Shown here piece by piece: positions 1-9,666 of a stretch of 64,000 nt of DNA. Numbering within the stretch: the first letter of the stretch is position 1; the number at the start of each line of letters is the position of its first letter. Location: contig NZ_JACHIP010000005.1 in NCBI RefSeq assembly GCF_014203275.1, positions 310,001-374,000 on the forward strand, in the 5' to 3' direction. Source of the stretch: Granulicella aggregans. Its GTDB lineage: Bacteria > Acidobacteriota > Terriglobia > Terriglobales > Acidobacteriaceae. The translations under genes and the position numbers were made by a program. Under the pieces are notes generated by a model. The model saw only the letters and a program-made list of their open reading frames with translations, ran no database searches and was not told the origin of the DNA.

Positions 1-1329
1 ATCAGGTTGAAGAACATCATCGCGACAGATTGCGGCGGATGCACGACCGTCTATCCTGATCAGACCTTCACCGTGACCGGAACGGGCGTTGCGCCGACGC
101 CGGCACTGACGATCACGCCTTCGCCGCTCAACTTCGGCAACGTACTTGCAGGACAGACGACGTCGATCGAGATCAGTCTAGCCAATGTCACCGAGACCGG
201 CGTGTTGGCGCAGACGATCGTCTCATCCGATCCGGCGTTCAACACCAGTCTCTCTCCTTACTGCACTACCAGCCCTATCCCATTCAAATCCAGCTGCGGC
301 CTGATCGTCTCCTTCACACCGACTTCCGCAAAGAGCTATAGTGCCACGCTCATGCTGAAGAACATCATCGCCACAGCCTGCGGCGGATGCACAACCACCT
401 ACCCCAACCAGACCCTCGCCGTGACGGGAACGGGCTTTTTGCCAGATCCACCTGCTTTCAGCCCGTCAGGAGGAACCTTTGCATCGAAGCAGAGCGTGAC
501 GCTGGGTGATGCGACTTTTGGTTCGACCATCTATTTCACCGTAGACGGTTCAACACCGACCGTAAGCTCGCCGGTCTACTCGTCGCCGATTCAGGTCAGC
601 AGTACAGCGACGATCCGTGCGATTGCCGTCTTAGGCGGCGTATCAAGCACCGTGTCGAGCGCCTCGTACACCATCAATCCAGCTGGCTGCCAGACCGTCA
701 ACTACTCCAGCGGCTTCTCCGCATCGGGACTGTCGCTGAATGGAGGAGCCGCTATAAACGGCACAGCTCTCGAACTCACCGACGGAGGTCTGTCCGAGGC
801 CCGCAGCGCCTTCTTCTCGACCGCCCTGCCCACCACCAGCTACGCCACTGACTTTACCTTCCAGATAACCGACCCCTTGGCCGATGGCATGACCTTCACC
901 ATTCAATCCAACAACCCCAACGTAGTAGGGTATGGGGGCGGCGGTCTCGGATATGCCGGAATCCCGAACAGCGTGGCGATCAAAGTAGACCTGCACAACA
1001 ATGCGGGAGAGGGCACGGACTCGACGGGAACTTACATCGATGGCGCGTACCCAAGCATACCGGCGATCAACCTTGGCCCGGCCGGGATCGACCTGCACAG
1101 CGGCCACATCTTCGCAGTGCATCTTGCCTATGCGAGCGGGCTTACCAAGGCAACGATCAAGGACACCGTGACGGGCGTCTCAGCGACCATGAACTTCCCC
1201 GGCGACATCACCACGGTCGTCGGTAACAGCGCCTGGTTCGGCTTCACCGCCGGAACCGGAGGCAAGAGCGCGACCCAGAAGATCCTCACCTGGTCGTACA
1301 GCGGAGGACCGGGTTGCCCCACGAAGTAA
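1..1329 (+). CDS. Secreted lectin-like surface protein with choice-of-anchor-D-like repeats (5' end outside the window)
   Basis: The reading frame is open to base 1, so the gene begins upstream; the first codon that could serve as a start (TTG at 7) is internal, because the same residues recur mid-domain in a second copy. Visible order: end of one beta-rich repeat, a full second repeat (about residues 33-145) of the choice-of-anchor D / Ig-like type, a chitobiase/hexosaminidase C-terminal-like domain (about 150-225, beginning FSPSGGTF), and a legume-type L-lectin-like domain (about 230-435) with ADGMTFTIQ and WFGFTAGTGG. The repeats share a LKNIIAT..CGGCTT segment with a CxxC pair. These domains suggest an exported or surface protein that binds glycans; enzyme domains, if any, would lie upstream. 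Domain calls are by pattern recognition; binding specificity is unknown. Confidence 0.75.
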   Translation: MRLKNIIATDCGGCTTVYPDQTFTVTGTGVAPTPALTITPSPLNFGNVLAGQTTSIEISLANVTETGVLAQTIVSSDPAFNTSLSPYCTTSPIPFKSSCGLIVSFTPTSAKSYSATLMLKNIIATACGGCTTTYPNQTLAVTGTGFLPDPPAFSPSGGTFASKQSVTLGDATFGSTIYFTVDGSTPTVSSPVYSSPIQVSSTATIRAIAVLGGVSSTVSSASYTINPAGCQTVNYSSGFSASGLSLNGGAAINGTALELTDGGLSEARSAFFSTALPTTSYATDFTFQITDPLADGMTFTIQSNNPNVVGYGGGGLGYAGIPNSVAIKVDLHNNAGEGTDSTGTYIDGAYPSIPAINLGPAGIDLHSGHIFAVHLAYASGLTKATIKDTVTGVSATMNFPGDITTVVGNSAWFGFTAGTGGKSATQKILTWSYSGGPGCPTK

Positions 1330-2204
1330 AGATGCCTGCCTCCCCGGTCACCCCATTCTTGGCCTGGAAAGGTTGGGGCATGTAGTTGATTCGGATGTTG
1401 AGCTACTGTGTCAGGCGCGAATCTGACGTTGATCTGATCCGGCGTCGCTAGCTGCTATTCCGGATTCGAGAAATCGCCAATGTACTTGTTCCAGCAAGAT
1501 GAGAAAAGTGCATTGGCCTGTTCTCGTTAATCTATATTTGCCAGCGCTGATCGGTGAAGATCTGAACCTGAACGAGAGACGGCGCGGCGCTCAATTTGTG
1601 TGACGAATGAAGGTGAGTGACACAGCACCGTACGTCGGTGGGCAACTGGGAAGTCTGCCTCGAGCCGTTAGACTGGCTGATCAAGATCTAACCATTCAGA
1701 GCTTTAGGACTTCGGGGGACTTACAATTCGCTCGCTGAATACATCGATGCATCGGATACGGATCGGTCAATGAGACACGGGCGAAAGCTCCGTATGCCCT
1801 GTGATGTGAATAGCGTCTCGGTAACTCCGTTAGACATAGGGGCAATATAACGCCATTACTCCAATTGAAATTGCAATTCCTGCTAGGCCACTCCTCAGTC
1901 CTCACGACCGAGCGATACCTAGGCTGCAAGCAGAACCTGGAAGGACCCGCGAACGACCGCTTCGGCTGCCTATTCTCAAGGGTTCTGGATTCGCGATAAG
2001 GTTTGATTTCGCGAGCGTAGTAGTTGTCTCCCTGTTGTCCGTTACAACGGCGAGACTTTGATAAGAGGCAGACTAGTTTCTCGGGAAATGCGTTGCGCTA
2101 GTTGTTGTAACTCATCAGGCAACCCAAAGTGGGACGAAATGCATTATCGCTGCAGCAAAACGGACTTGGGACAGTGAGAGTATCGGTTAAAGGCCGCGAA
2201 ACAT
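1330..2204. other. Intergenic stretch with an integrase remnant
   Basis: About 0.9 kb without an intact gene. The only coding-like signal is the recombinase C-terminal fragment listed separately at 1853-1999. I see no tRNA, terminator or promoter that I can defend in the rest. Confidence 0.6.
1853..1999 (+). pseudogene. Tyrosine recombinase (phage integrase family), C-terminal fragment
   Basis: Reading this strand gives QFLLGHSSVLTTERYLGCKQ followed by NLEGPANDRFG and a stop at 1997-1999. LLGH....TTERYLG is the hallmark of the tyrosine-recombinase C-terminus: the box III His lies in LGH and the catalytic Tyr in ERYLG. About 45 residues remain and the catalytic Arg and core-binding domains are not present upstream, so this is a remnant. 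It resembles the C-terminus of integrases common in Terriglobia. It marks an old integration event beside the TonB/glycosidase region. The 5' limit of the remnant is uncertain. Confidence 0.7.
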
Positions 2205-2235
2205 GAGATGGCCGGCACAGAGTGCCGGCCATCTC
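2205..2235 (-). terminator. Perfect 13-bp hairpin downstream of the TonB receptor gene
   Basis: GAGATGGCCGGCA and its exact reverse complement are separated by the 5-nt loop CAGAG. It lies 25 bp past the stop codon of the minus-strand receptor gene, where a transcription terminator is expected. There is no strong U tract after it on the minus strand, so it may act as a 3' stabilising hairpin or a weak terminator. Confidence 0.6.
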
Positions 2236-2259
2236 GCATTGAGGCGATGTTGGAGCGAA

Positions 2260-5200
2260 CTAGAAGCTTAGCTTCAATCCGCCTTGCATAACGCGCGCTG
2301 GAATCACGCCGGTTGAGGTGATCTGACCGAAGTTGGAGTCGCCGGCGTTCGAGTCAGGTTGACCGAAGCTGGGATGGTTGAGGGCGTTGAACATCTCTAC
2401 CCTGAACTGTAACTTGTAGCGTTGCTCATAAGCCCAGTTCTTAATCAAAGCGAGGTCCATGGTGCGAATGGGCGGCACATGATACTCGAACTTCTCCGAG
2501 TTGCCGGGTGTGCCAGCAGCGTTTGGCACGAATGCATTCGCGTTGATGTAGTGGTTGATCCAGTTCGACTTGCTGCCCTGGCGGATACCCGGGTTCTGGC
2601 CGGGAACTACATCGGCGCGATCCTGCCCTACAAGGAAGCCGGAGTTATTGTTTCCTTGTCCACCGTTGATGGTGAACGGCGAACCCGACTGCGCAGTAAA
2701 CAGCCCGCTTACTTCCCACCCACCCAGTGTGTTCTTGACCAGAACGTTGTGGCCTTCGAATTTGGGCGCTTCGTAGATGAAGTTGGTAACCGAGATCAAC
2801 GGGTAGTTGAGGCTCGACAGACCGTAGTCGTGATGAAGATCCAGCGGATCACTGACGCTCGATTCGAACTGCGGATCGCCTGAACCTCCAACGTCGGTCG
2901 TGCGCGACCAAGTAAAGTTCGACTGCACCTGTATGCCATGCGAGAGGCGCTTCTCAAGACCTGCCTGCAGTGAGGAGTAGTGTGATGTCGCACCATCTTG
3001 AACCTGCTTGATCTGGCTAAAGCTGGTGTACTTGTAGCGAGTCCCGAAGAGCGGGGAGGTGGGATCGTTGTTGCCGGGATTCTGTTCGACCGTCGTGGCC
3101 TGGTGGAACGACTCCGCACCCACGTAAGCCAGATGCAGTGCAACCGTCTTGCCGAACTGCTGTTCGAGCGACAGGTTCCAGCTCTGCGTGATGCCGAGCT
3201 TGTAGTTAGGGGCGAATACGGCGGGAAGATTGATCGGCGAGGTGAAGGAGACGTTGCTCGCCGGGACATACGTAGGCGTGGAGAAGGGCGGGAAGGGGCT
3301 CGTACCGCCGGTGGCTGCGAACCCTGCCCATGGATTATCGAAGGAGATGGGCGTCGTTGATGTGCCGGTTACGTTATAGCTGGGCGAGAAGGGTGCTGCA
3401 TCCCAGGTCTGATTGTAAAAGGCATCTTCGAGCGGCGTCGTGAAGAGACCGAATCCGGCACGGATGACCGTATCCGGGTGCGCCTGCCATGCCACACCGA
3501 TACGTGGTTGGAAGTAGCCATAAGTTGTCGGCATCAAGGCAGCGTTGAGCCCCTTGTCGCCGGGAAAGATAAGTCCAACGGGTGCGTTCGCGAACCGAGT
3601 GCTTTGCTGTCCGGGAACGAAGGAAGCGCCTCGCCCGTTGACGACGGTAAGAGGAAAGTTGGGGTCCCAGCGAAGGCCCGCGGTCAGGGTTATGTTCTGG
3701 CGGAACTTGAACTGGTCCTGTGCATAGAGACCGACCATCCATCCGTGAGTGCTTCCGCTTTCACCGGCACCTTGCGAGAGGCTCTGCTCGTCTCCGAGCA
3801 GGAAGTCCGAGAGCGGATTGTTGGTGTACTGTCCATTGAAGTTGACGCTGGGGTTCACGCTTCCGCCATAGAGTTCGTGCCCTTTGCGATGCATCAGATC
3901 AGTACCAACGACGATGGTGTGGCGGCCAAGCGTCTTGGTCACCGTATCTGTCAGCCACCAGGAGCGACGTGTGGTGTCGTTCGGTGTTCCGCCGGAGAAG
4001 GCTGCAAAGCCCTGGCCGCCACCATAAAGGCTGTTGCCGTCGAAGGCAGAGAGACCGCTGATGTTGCAGGAGGTGGCGGGGTCGTTGACGTTGATGAACT
4101 CAGAAAGGCAGATCGCGTTGCCGTTGGTATCGCGCTCCACGGTGCCGGTCTGAAAGTCCAGCGAGGAGTAGGAGACCGTGATGCTGTTCAACAAGGACGA
4201 GGTCATCGTCCAGGTGTGGTTCGCCACCTCGTTGATGTAGATTCCGTGTTGTCCTTGAACACCGGCGAGAATGTTGCCGGGAATTGTCGCACCGGGAAGA
4301 ATGTAGCTGTACGTGAAGCTGCGCAGAAAGACACGCTGGTTGGCGTTAATGTTGTAGTCCATGCGTGCGGTGCCTTCGTCGTAGTTGGAACGCGAGGCGG
4401 GGTTCACGTAGTTGACCAGACCGGTCGATGGGGTCTGGCCGAGCGGAAGCAACGCCGCAAGCTTGACTGCTCCGGGGCTGAAGAGCGCCGGATCGACTTG
4501 GTTGGGAACCCCGTTGATCGTGGCAAAGGGACCGGTGAGCGTCACGGGAACAGCGCTAAAGTCGCCGCGCAACATGGCCGCGGTCGGCGTGTAGGTCGAG
4601 TTCGTGGATGAGGTCAAGGATTGCCGCGTGCCCTGGTAGTTGGCAAAGAAGAAGAGCTTGTCCTTGAAGATTGGGCCGCCGAGGTATCCGCCGAACTGGT
4701 TCCGCTTCAGCGGATCAACCGCCTTCGAGAAGTAGTTTCCGGCATTCAAAGCGCTGTTGCGAATAAACTCAAATGCGCCGCCATGGAAACTGTTCGTACC
4801 CGTCTTGGTCTGGATGCTGACCACCGCGCTTGGGGCGAAGCCATAGCGGGCGTCAAAGTTGTTCGAGATGACACGGAACTCCTGCGTCGCATCGGCGTTC
4901 GGGAAGGGAGCGGCGAGCAGCTCGTACATATCCATATTTGCAACACCGTCGAGCAGATACCATGTGCTTCCCTGGCGCTGTCCGCCAGCAGAGGCACCGG
5001 ACTCCGTGGGAAACGAGTTGTTGCCGGGCGTGGTGCCGGCCTGCGACTGAAGTTCGTTGGTCACGCCGCCAGAGAGGAATACCAGGCTCGAGGGATCGCG
5101 TCCGTTCAACGGCAGCTCCTTGACGGAGTTTTCATTGATGACCTGACTGATCTCGGCGCTGGTCGCGTTGATCATCTCGGCCCCGCCTTCCACGTTCACC

Positions 5201-5574
5201 GTCTCGCCCGCACTGCCAAGCTGGAGAGCGACGTTCAGCGTTGCATCCTGGCCGACGGTGAGGGTAATGCCGCTCTGAACGCGTTTGGTGAATCCCGTCG
5301 CTTCCGTAGTGAGCGAATACTGTCCCGGAGGAAGATTGGCGGCCACGAAGAAGCCGGCGTCGTTCGACTCCGTCTTCACGGTCAGATTCGTGCCCGTGTT
5401 CTGGACGATAACGCTCGCATGAGGGACCACGGCTCCAGTGCTATCTGTGATAGAACCAGAAAGCCTCGCGCCCGTCGTCTGGGCTGTTGCGCTCCGTCCA
5501 AAAGACAGCGTGAGACAGAGCAGCAGAAGGCTGAACCGAAGTAGTGACTTCCTCATGTTATTATCCGTTTTCAA
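2260..5574 (-). CDS. TonB-dependent receptor, Oar-like, with carboxypeptidase-regulatory-like N-terminus
   Basis: A 1104-residue outer-membrane receptor. The signal peptide is about residues 8-31 (ends SATAQ). A carboxypeptidase-regulatory-like beta-sandwich (about 34-125, starting GARLSGSITDSTGAVVP) is followed by a plug domain (about 135-260, with ELPLNGRDPSSL and YLLDGVANMD) and a large beta-barrel ending in a C-terminal aromatic residue (KLSF). This architecture is typical of the expanded acidobacterial receptors used for uptake of large substrates. Start choice: TTG at 5574 has AGGAG 7 nt upstream; the ATG at 5556 lacks a good ribosome site. The neighbouring putative regulator and the divergent glycosidase operon suggest import of the released oligosaccharides, which is inference. 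Confidence 0.88.
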   Translation of the reverse strand: MKTDNNMRKSLLRFSLLLLCLTLSFGRSATAQTTGARLSGSITDSTGAVVPHASVIVQNTGTNLTVKTESNDAGFFVAANLPPGQYSLTTEATGFTKRVQSGITLTVGQDATLNVALQLGSAGETVNVEGGAEMINATSAEISQVINENSVKELPLNGRDPSSLVFLSGGVTNELQSQAGTTPGNNSFPTESGASAGGQRQGSTWYLLDGVANMDMYELLAAPFPNADATQEFRVISNNFDARYGFAPSAVVSIQTKTGTNSFHGGAFEFIRNSALNAGNYFSKAVDPLKRNQFGGYLGGPIFKDKLFFFANYQGTRQSLTSSTNSTYTPTAAMLRGDFSAVPVTLTGPFATINGVPNQVDPALFSPGAVKLAALLPLGQTPSTGLVNYVNPASRSNYDEGTARMDYNINANQRVFLRSFTYSYILPGATIPGNILAGVQGQHGIYINEVANHTWTMTSSLLNSITVSYSSLDFQTGTVERDTNGNAICLSEFINVNDPATSCNISGLSAFDGNSLYGGGQGFAAFSGGTPNDTTRRSWWLTDTVTKTLGRHTIVVGTDLMHRKGHELYGGSVNPSVNFNGQYTNNPLSDFLLGDEQSLSQGAGESGSTHGWMVGLYAQDQFKFRQNITLTAGLRWDPNFPLTVVNGRGASFVPGQQSTRFANAPVGLIFPGDKGLNAALMPTTYGYFQPRIGVAWQAHPDTVIRAGFGLFTTPLEDAFYNQTWDAAPFSPSYNVTGTSTTPISFDNPWAGFAATGGTSPFPPFSTPTYVPASNVSFTSPINLPAVFAPNYKLGITQSWNLSLEQQFGKTVALHLAYVGAESFHQATTVEQNPGNNDPTSPLFGTRYKYTSFSQIKQVQDGATSHYSSLQAGLEKRLSHGIQVQSNFTWSRTTDVGGSGDPQFESSVSDPLDLHHDYGLSSLNYPLISVTNFIYEAPKFEGHNVLVKNTLGGWEVSGLFTAQSGSPFTINGGQGNNNSGFLVGQDRADVVPGQNPGIRQGSKSNWINHYINANAFVPNAAGTPGNSEKFEYHVPPIRTMDLALIKNWAYEQRYKLQFRVEMFNALNHPSFGQPDSNAGDSNFGQITSTGVIPARVMQGGLKLSF

Positions 5575-5857
5575 TTCCGGGCTCCTAGCGAGTGGTTCAA
5601 AGTCTTATGTTGTGATCTCTTTAATCGAGATATCTTGACCGCTGGAGATGAGACAGGAGCTCTAACCACGTCGATTTTCGACGTAATTTCGATTCCTCTT
5701 TAACCTGACTATGATTAGGCTTGTGTATCTTTGGCTTGCCCGGACTATAGACAGCGCCTCCGCCGTGAATCAAGCAGTTTCACTGTCAATCAATGCGATT
5801 CACCGTGAAACGGGAAGGCTATCGCTGATAACAAAGGCTGCATGACGAGCGAGACGG
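5575..5857. promoter_or_regulatory. Upstream region of the TonB receptor with a 17-bp palindrome
   Basis: The 283-bp gap should hold the receptor promoter. It contains ACGTCGA-TTT-TCGACGT at 5668-5684, two perfect 7-bp arms about 95 bp before the start codon, and a wider TTTCAC...GTGAAA inverted pair near 5785-5812. The first is a plausible operator; the regulator is unknown. Confidence 0.4.
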
Positions 5858-7336
5858 CTAGTCAAGCACGCGGTATGCCAGCACGCGTTCCTGCGGAGCA
5901 TTGCCGCCAATGCTCGCGGTTTCCAGTAAAACTTCGAAGTGCGGCATGTGACTGCGGGCCGCGCCGATCTTCCGGGCAAACGCTCCAAACGCTTCATCGT
6001 TGAACAGGAAGTCAGCGGCGGACTCGGTTCCGGCCATCCCCGTCCCCTCGAAGAGCAGAGCATCGCCACTTCCGTCGACGCCGCTCAGGAAAGCCAACAC
6101 TCCATAATTATGGCGGCCCCCGTCGCCTCCGGCCTCTTCATAGCTGGCCTGCTCGCCCTTTTGCGGCGACTTGTTTCGGACGTACCCTCGCGAGGCCTTC
6201 CAATCGTAGTTCACCGTGAAGTTCAGCTGGCTCTCAAAGAGGCTCACCCAGGGATTCGCGCCCACTCCACCTATCAGAATGACATTGCGGCTCTTAAGGT
6301 CGTCGATGCGAACGTCCCGGGCGTAGCGTGCTTCGGGATGTTTTGGCATTGCTTCCGGAACTCTCGCAATCCGCATAGCGAGGCTGAGGTCGGCCATGCT
6401 TGTATATTGATGCGAGTTCAGCCAGCTTGCCGAGAGAGGTACAGGTCCCGCCGCGGTAGGGGAAGCCGTTGAAGTCCCGGACGATGGTTGTAGCCTTTCG
6501 AGATAGCTTCCGCTCAGGTAATCATCAAGCGATACCTGAGATTTCGTCAGTTCCTGCACGAGCACAAGCGCGTCATCCGAACTGACAATAAGCGCTTCAC
6601 GGTCGGATCCGAAGATCCTTGCCCAAACAACCTGCGCGATACCCTTCGAATGCGTTTCAGGAGAATGGCGCAACAGGAGATCCGAGGCCAACGCTACGAG
6701 AAGGACTACCGAAGCAAACCAACCGAGCCACGAAGGGAACCTCGACGATGGTTTGATCGCAGGCTCGATAAGCCTTATAGGCGCGGGCAGGGAAATTGTT
6801 GAAGTAGTCGACGGCTCGGCCGTCGCGACAGCGGGCATCTGTGCAACGGCCAGCGTATTCCGCTGGAATACCGGAACGTAGCCTCCCTTCGGGATAGTGA
6901 GGATCAGCGGAGAGTTTGGATGTTCGTGTTCGAAGTACTCTTCCAGCTTTTGCCTCAGCAATCGAGCCTGAGAACGGACGATGCTGTCATCCGCAGCCTG
7001 GTATGAGGGCGATCGGCTGAAGACGTTGATGCCGATCTGCTGCTCGTTGATACGTTCAGCTCTTCCTTCGAGAGTCTGCCTACATATATAGGTGAGGAAG
7101 CTGGAGAGCCGGGCCGCCTTGGCGAAGGTGCGTGACGCCAATATCTCTTCCACTAGGCGCCAGCGCTCATCCTCCCTATAAGAGGCTGGAGCTACGGGGG
7201 CGTCCGCGTTGGATGGTGATTGCAAAAGTAGAGAGGACACCTCGCTGGCTTGTTCAATCATACAAGAGCGTCCGCTAGAAGATGGTGCAGAGAGCATCTT
7301 TTGATGAGGCCCGAATGCCCGGTTTTTGACCGTCAA
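5858..7336 (-). CDS. Membrane-anchored protein with acidobacterial regulatory-type N-terminal domain
   Basis: 492 residues in the longest reading. Residues about 55-160 (EERWRLVEEILAS, SSFLTYICRQTLEG, IVRSQARLLRQKLEEYF, TIPKGGYVPVF) form a compact helix-rich domain ending in the GGYVP turn typical of winged-helix-like regions found in many acidobacterial membrane regulators. A single transmembrane helix follows at about 203-222, then a 270-residue, presumably periplasmic, domain I do not recognise. It reads away from the GH89 operon and lies directly upstream of the TonB receptor, on the same strand, so a one-component sensor for this cluster is a reasonable inference. DNA binding is not proven. 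The start is unresolved: TTG 7336, ATG 7297 and ATG 7261 all lack a clear ribosome site. Confidence 0.65.
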   Translation of the reverse strand: MTVKNRAFGPHQKMLSAPSSSGRSCMIEQASEVSSLLLQSPSNADAPVAPASYREDERWRLVEEILASRTFAKAARLSSFLTYICRQTLEGRAERINEQQIGINVFSRSPSYQAADDSIVRSQARLLRQKLEEYFEHEHPNSPLILTIPKGGYVPVFQRNTLAVAQMPAVATAEPSTTSTISLPAPIRLIEPAIKPSSRFPSWLGWFASVVLLVALASDLLLRHSPETHSKGIAQVVWARIFGSDREALIVSSDDALVLVQELTKSQVSLDDYLSGSYLERLQPSSGTSTASPTAAGPVPLSASWLNSHQYTSMADLSLAMRIARVPEAMPKHPEARYARDVRIDDLKSRNVILIGGVGANPWVSLFESQLNFTVNYDWKASRGYVRNKSPQKGEQASYEEAGGDGGRHNYGVLAFLSGVDGSGDALLFEGTGMAGTESAADFLFNDEAFGAFARKIGAARSHMPHFEVLLETASIGGNAPQERVLAYRVLD

Positions 7337-7428
7337 ACTTCGGGTCGCACGGTGAAAAGCCTTGCCAGTGTGCAGCTTGGCTGTTCATACTACGGCATTC
7401 CTATCAAAGAGGGACTTACACAAAATAG

Positions 7429-9666
7429 ATGTGGACGCGGAGACAGTTTCTAGGTACATCCTGCACTGGAGCCGCTGCCGCAGCCCTTGGCGTGTCTGAG
7501 GTTTCGGCGCTCGCTGCGTCGCCGGCATTGCTGCCGGACGAACGCCTCTCGGTAGTTGATGCGGCACGTGGAGTGCTCGAGCGCCAACTCGGCAAGCGGT
7601 CGGAAGAATTTCATCTTCGGACCATGGCCTACGCCCCAGACGGACACGAGACCTACGAGTTGGAGGCAACGGGCGGGACGGTTGACGTTGCAGGGACAAG
7701 CGCTGTCGCCATCTGCCGGGGAGTCTACAGCTATCTGCGGGAACGCTGTGCGGCGATGATTACCTGGAGCGGATCGCATCTCGACCTGCCTGCACATTTG
7801 CCTGGTCAGGTGAAGACCCGCGTTACCTGCCCGTACCAGCACGTGCAATATCTCAATCCCTGCACCTACGGCTACACCATGGCGTACTGGGATTGGTCGC
7901 GGTGGGAACGCGAGCTCGACTGGATGGCGCTGCACGGCATTACCATGCCGCTGGCGATGGAAGGTCAGGAGTACGTGTGGCAGAAGGTATGGGCCTCCTT
8001 CGGGCTTTCGCAGGCGGAGATCGATGCCTTCAGCACCGGTCCAGCTCAGCTCCCATGGCACCGCATGGGGAATATCAACCACTTCGATGGCCCGCTATCG
8101 CAGCATTGGATCGAACAGCATCACCTGCTGCAGCGGCGCATCCTCAACCGGATGCGCTCTTTGGGGATGAAGCCCGTCGCTCCCGCCTTCGCCGGTTTCG
8201 TGCCGCAGGGCTTTCTACGCGTCCATCCCGAAGCGGAGACCTTTACTCTTCTCTGGCTGCCGAAGGAGTTCGCAACGATCCCGAGAGAGACGCGTACGTT
8301 CATCCTGCACCCGAAGCAGGAAGACCTGTATCGCGAGATCGGCAAGCGCTTCATCGAGAGCTACAAGCAGGCCTATGGCGAAGTCCAGTACTACCTAGCG
8401 GACACCTTCAACGAGCTCGCGGTGCCGGTGACGGAAGACCATCGCTACCAGGATCTGGAGCAATTCGGCAAGACTGTCTACTCTGGCATCCAGGCGGGCG
8501 ACCCCAACGGCACCTGGGTGATGCAGGGCTGGCTCTTCGTCTTCGACTCCTTCTGGGACCCGGCCTCGGTCGAGGCGCTGCTGAAGGGTGTTCCGAACGA
8601 TCGCATGTTGATTCTCGACTACTCGAACGATCTCACTCCGGGACTGAAGGACAAGTATGCTCCCAGCCCCTGGAAGCGATTCCACGCCTTCTACGGCAAG
8701 CAGTGGTCGAACGGCATGGCCCACACCTTCGGCGGCAACAACAATGTGAAAGGCAACCTGGCGCTGATGGCCTCAGAGCCAGCGGCAGTCCTTGCCAGCC
8801 CCGAAAAAGGCAATCTCGTCGCATGGAGCATGTGCCCCGAGGGGATCGAGAACAACGAGGTCGTCTACGAGTTGATGACCGACGCCGGATGGCGTAAGGC
8901 ACCTATCGATCTCGCTACATGGCTCCCAGCATACTGCGTGTCGCGTTACGGCATCTGCCCGCCAGCCATGCGTGACGCCTGGCAACTGCTGCTGGGCAGC
9001 GCCTACAGCGCCCACATCTGGATGACCAAGCAGGCTTGGCAGGCCGAGCCGAGTCTGACTCCGGTTGCCGCATCGGTCGACTCCGGGGAAGGGTTCAAGA
9101 AGGCGGTGGCACTGTTTCTCTCTTGCGCCCCCCAGCTTGGCCAGGTCGCGCTGTACTGCAACGACCTCATCGAATTCATTGGACAGGCAGCGGGCGGCTT
9201 CGTCGACGCGCAACTCGCATTGGCAGCTCAGTCCATTCGCAGTAAGGAGATGCCCGCTGCGAAATACCATGCGGACCGCGCGTTGACGATGCTCAATCGG
9301 ATTGACGCAATCATGAACCTCCGCCGGGACCGGCGTCTTGAAACCTGGGTTGAAGCTGCCCGTGCCAATGCAGGCAGCCCGGATGACGCGGCTAATCTCG
9401 ATGAAAACTCACGGCGGTTGGTCACGACCTGGGGCTGGCCGGAGCTATCGGACTACGCTTCAAGGGTATGGTCCGGGCTGATCCGCGATTACTACGTCGC
9501 GCGCTGGCGAGCGTGGTTCGATCATCAGTTCGCAGGCAGCGACTTCTCTCTCGATATCTGGCAGCAAACGTGGCTCTCGCGACCATACTCTGCGAGCAGG
9601 CCCACACCTGTCCCCGATCTGATCACCGAAGCGCGGGCCATGCTGGAAGCAATCGGGCATGGTTAA
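7429..9666 (+). CDS. Alpha-N-acetylglucosaminidase, glycoside hydrolase family 89 (NAGLU-like)
   Basis: 745 residues, close to human NAGLU in length. The N-terminus carries a twin-arginine signal (TRRQFLG followed by a hydrophobic stretch), so export should be by the Tat route. The small N-terminal domain (about 40-130) precedes the GH89 barrel, with YWDWSRWERELDWMALHGI, LPWHRMGN, ADTFNELAVP and CPEGIENNEVVYELM. By comparison with the family the two catalytic glutamates are likely E329 (FNE) and E471 (PEG). The enzyme removes terminal alpha-linked GlcNAc from glycans. It is the first gene of a plus-strand operon and overlaps the next gene by 8 bp. Its natural substrate cannot be read from sequence; heparan-like or gastric-mucin-like alpha-GlcNAc ends are the known targets of the family. 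Confidence 0.93.
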   Translation: MWTRRQFLGTSCTGAAAAALGVSEVSALAASPALLPDERLSVVDAARGVLERQLGKRSEEFHLRTMAYAPDGHETYELEATGGTVDVAGTSAVAICRGVYSYLRERCAAMITWSGSHLDLPAHLPGQVKTRVTCPYQHVQYLNPCTYGYTMAYWDWSRWERELDWMALHGITMPLAMEGQEYVWQKVWASFGLSQAEIDAFSTGPAQLPWHRMGNINHFDGPLSQHWIEQHHLLQRRILNRMRSLGMKPVAPAFAGFVPQGFLRVHPEAETFTLLWLPKEFATIPRETRTFILHPKQEDLYREIGKRFIESYKQAYGEVQYYLADTFNELAVPVTEDHRYQDLEQFGKTVYSGIQAGDPNGTWVMQGWLFVFDSFWDPASVEALLKGVPNDRMLILDYSNDLTPGLKDKYAPSPWKRFHAFYGKQWSNGMAHTFGGNNNVKGNLALMASEPAAVLASPEKGNLVAWSMCPEGIENNEVVYELMTDAGWRKAPIDLATWLPAYCVSRYGICPPAMRDAWQLLLGSAYSAHIWMTKQAWQAEPSLTPVAASVDSGEGFKKAVALFLSCAPQLGQVALYCNDLIEFIGQAAGGFVDAQLALAAQSIRSKEMPAAKYHADRALTMLNRIDAIMNLRRDRRLETWVEAARANAGSPDDAANLDENSRRLVTTWGWPELSDYASRVWSGLIRDYYVARWRAWFDHQFAGSDFSLDIWQQTWLSRPYSASRPTPVPDLITEARAMLEAIGHG

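Noticed and set aside
1696..1929. Minus-strand frame of 77 codons
   Set aside because: It is antisense to the recombinase C-terminal remnant, which explains the open frame.
2422..2883. Plus-strand frame of 153 codons within the TonB receptor 3' end
   Set aside because: Antisense shadow without any recognised motif.
3478..4611. Long plus-strand open frame (377 codons) opposite the first TonB receptor
   Set aside because: It is fully antisense to a well-supported gene, has a Val/Arg/Gly-rich composition typical of shadow frames in high-GC DNA and no recognisable domain.
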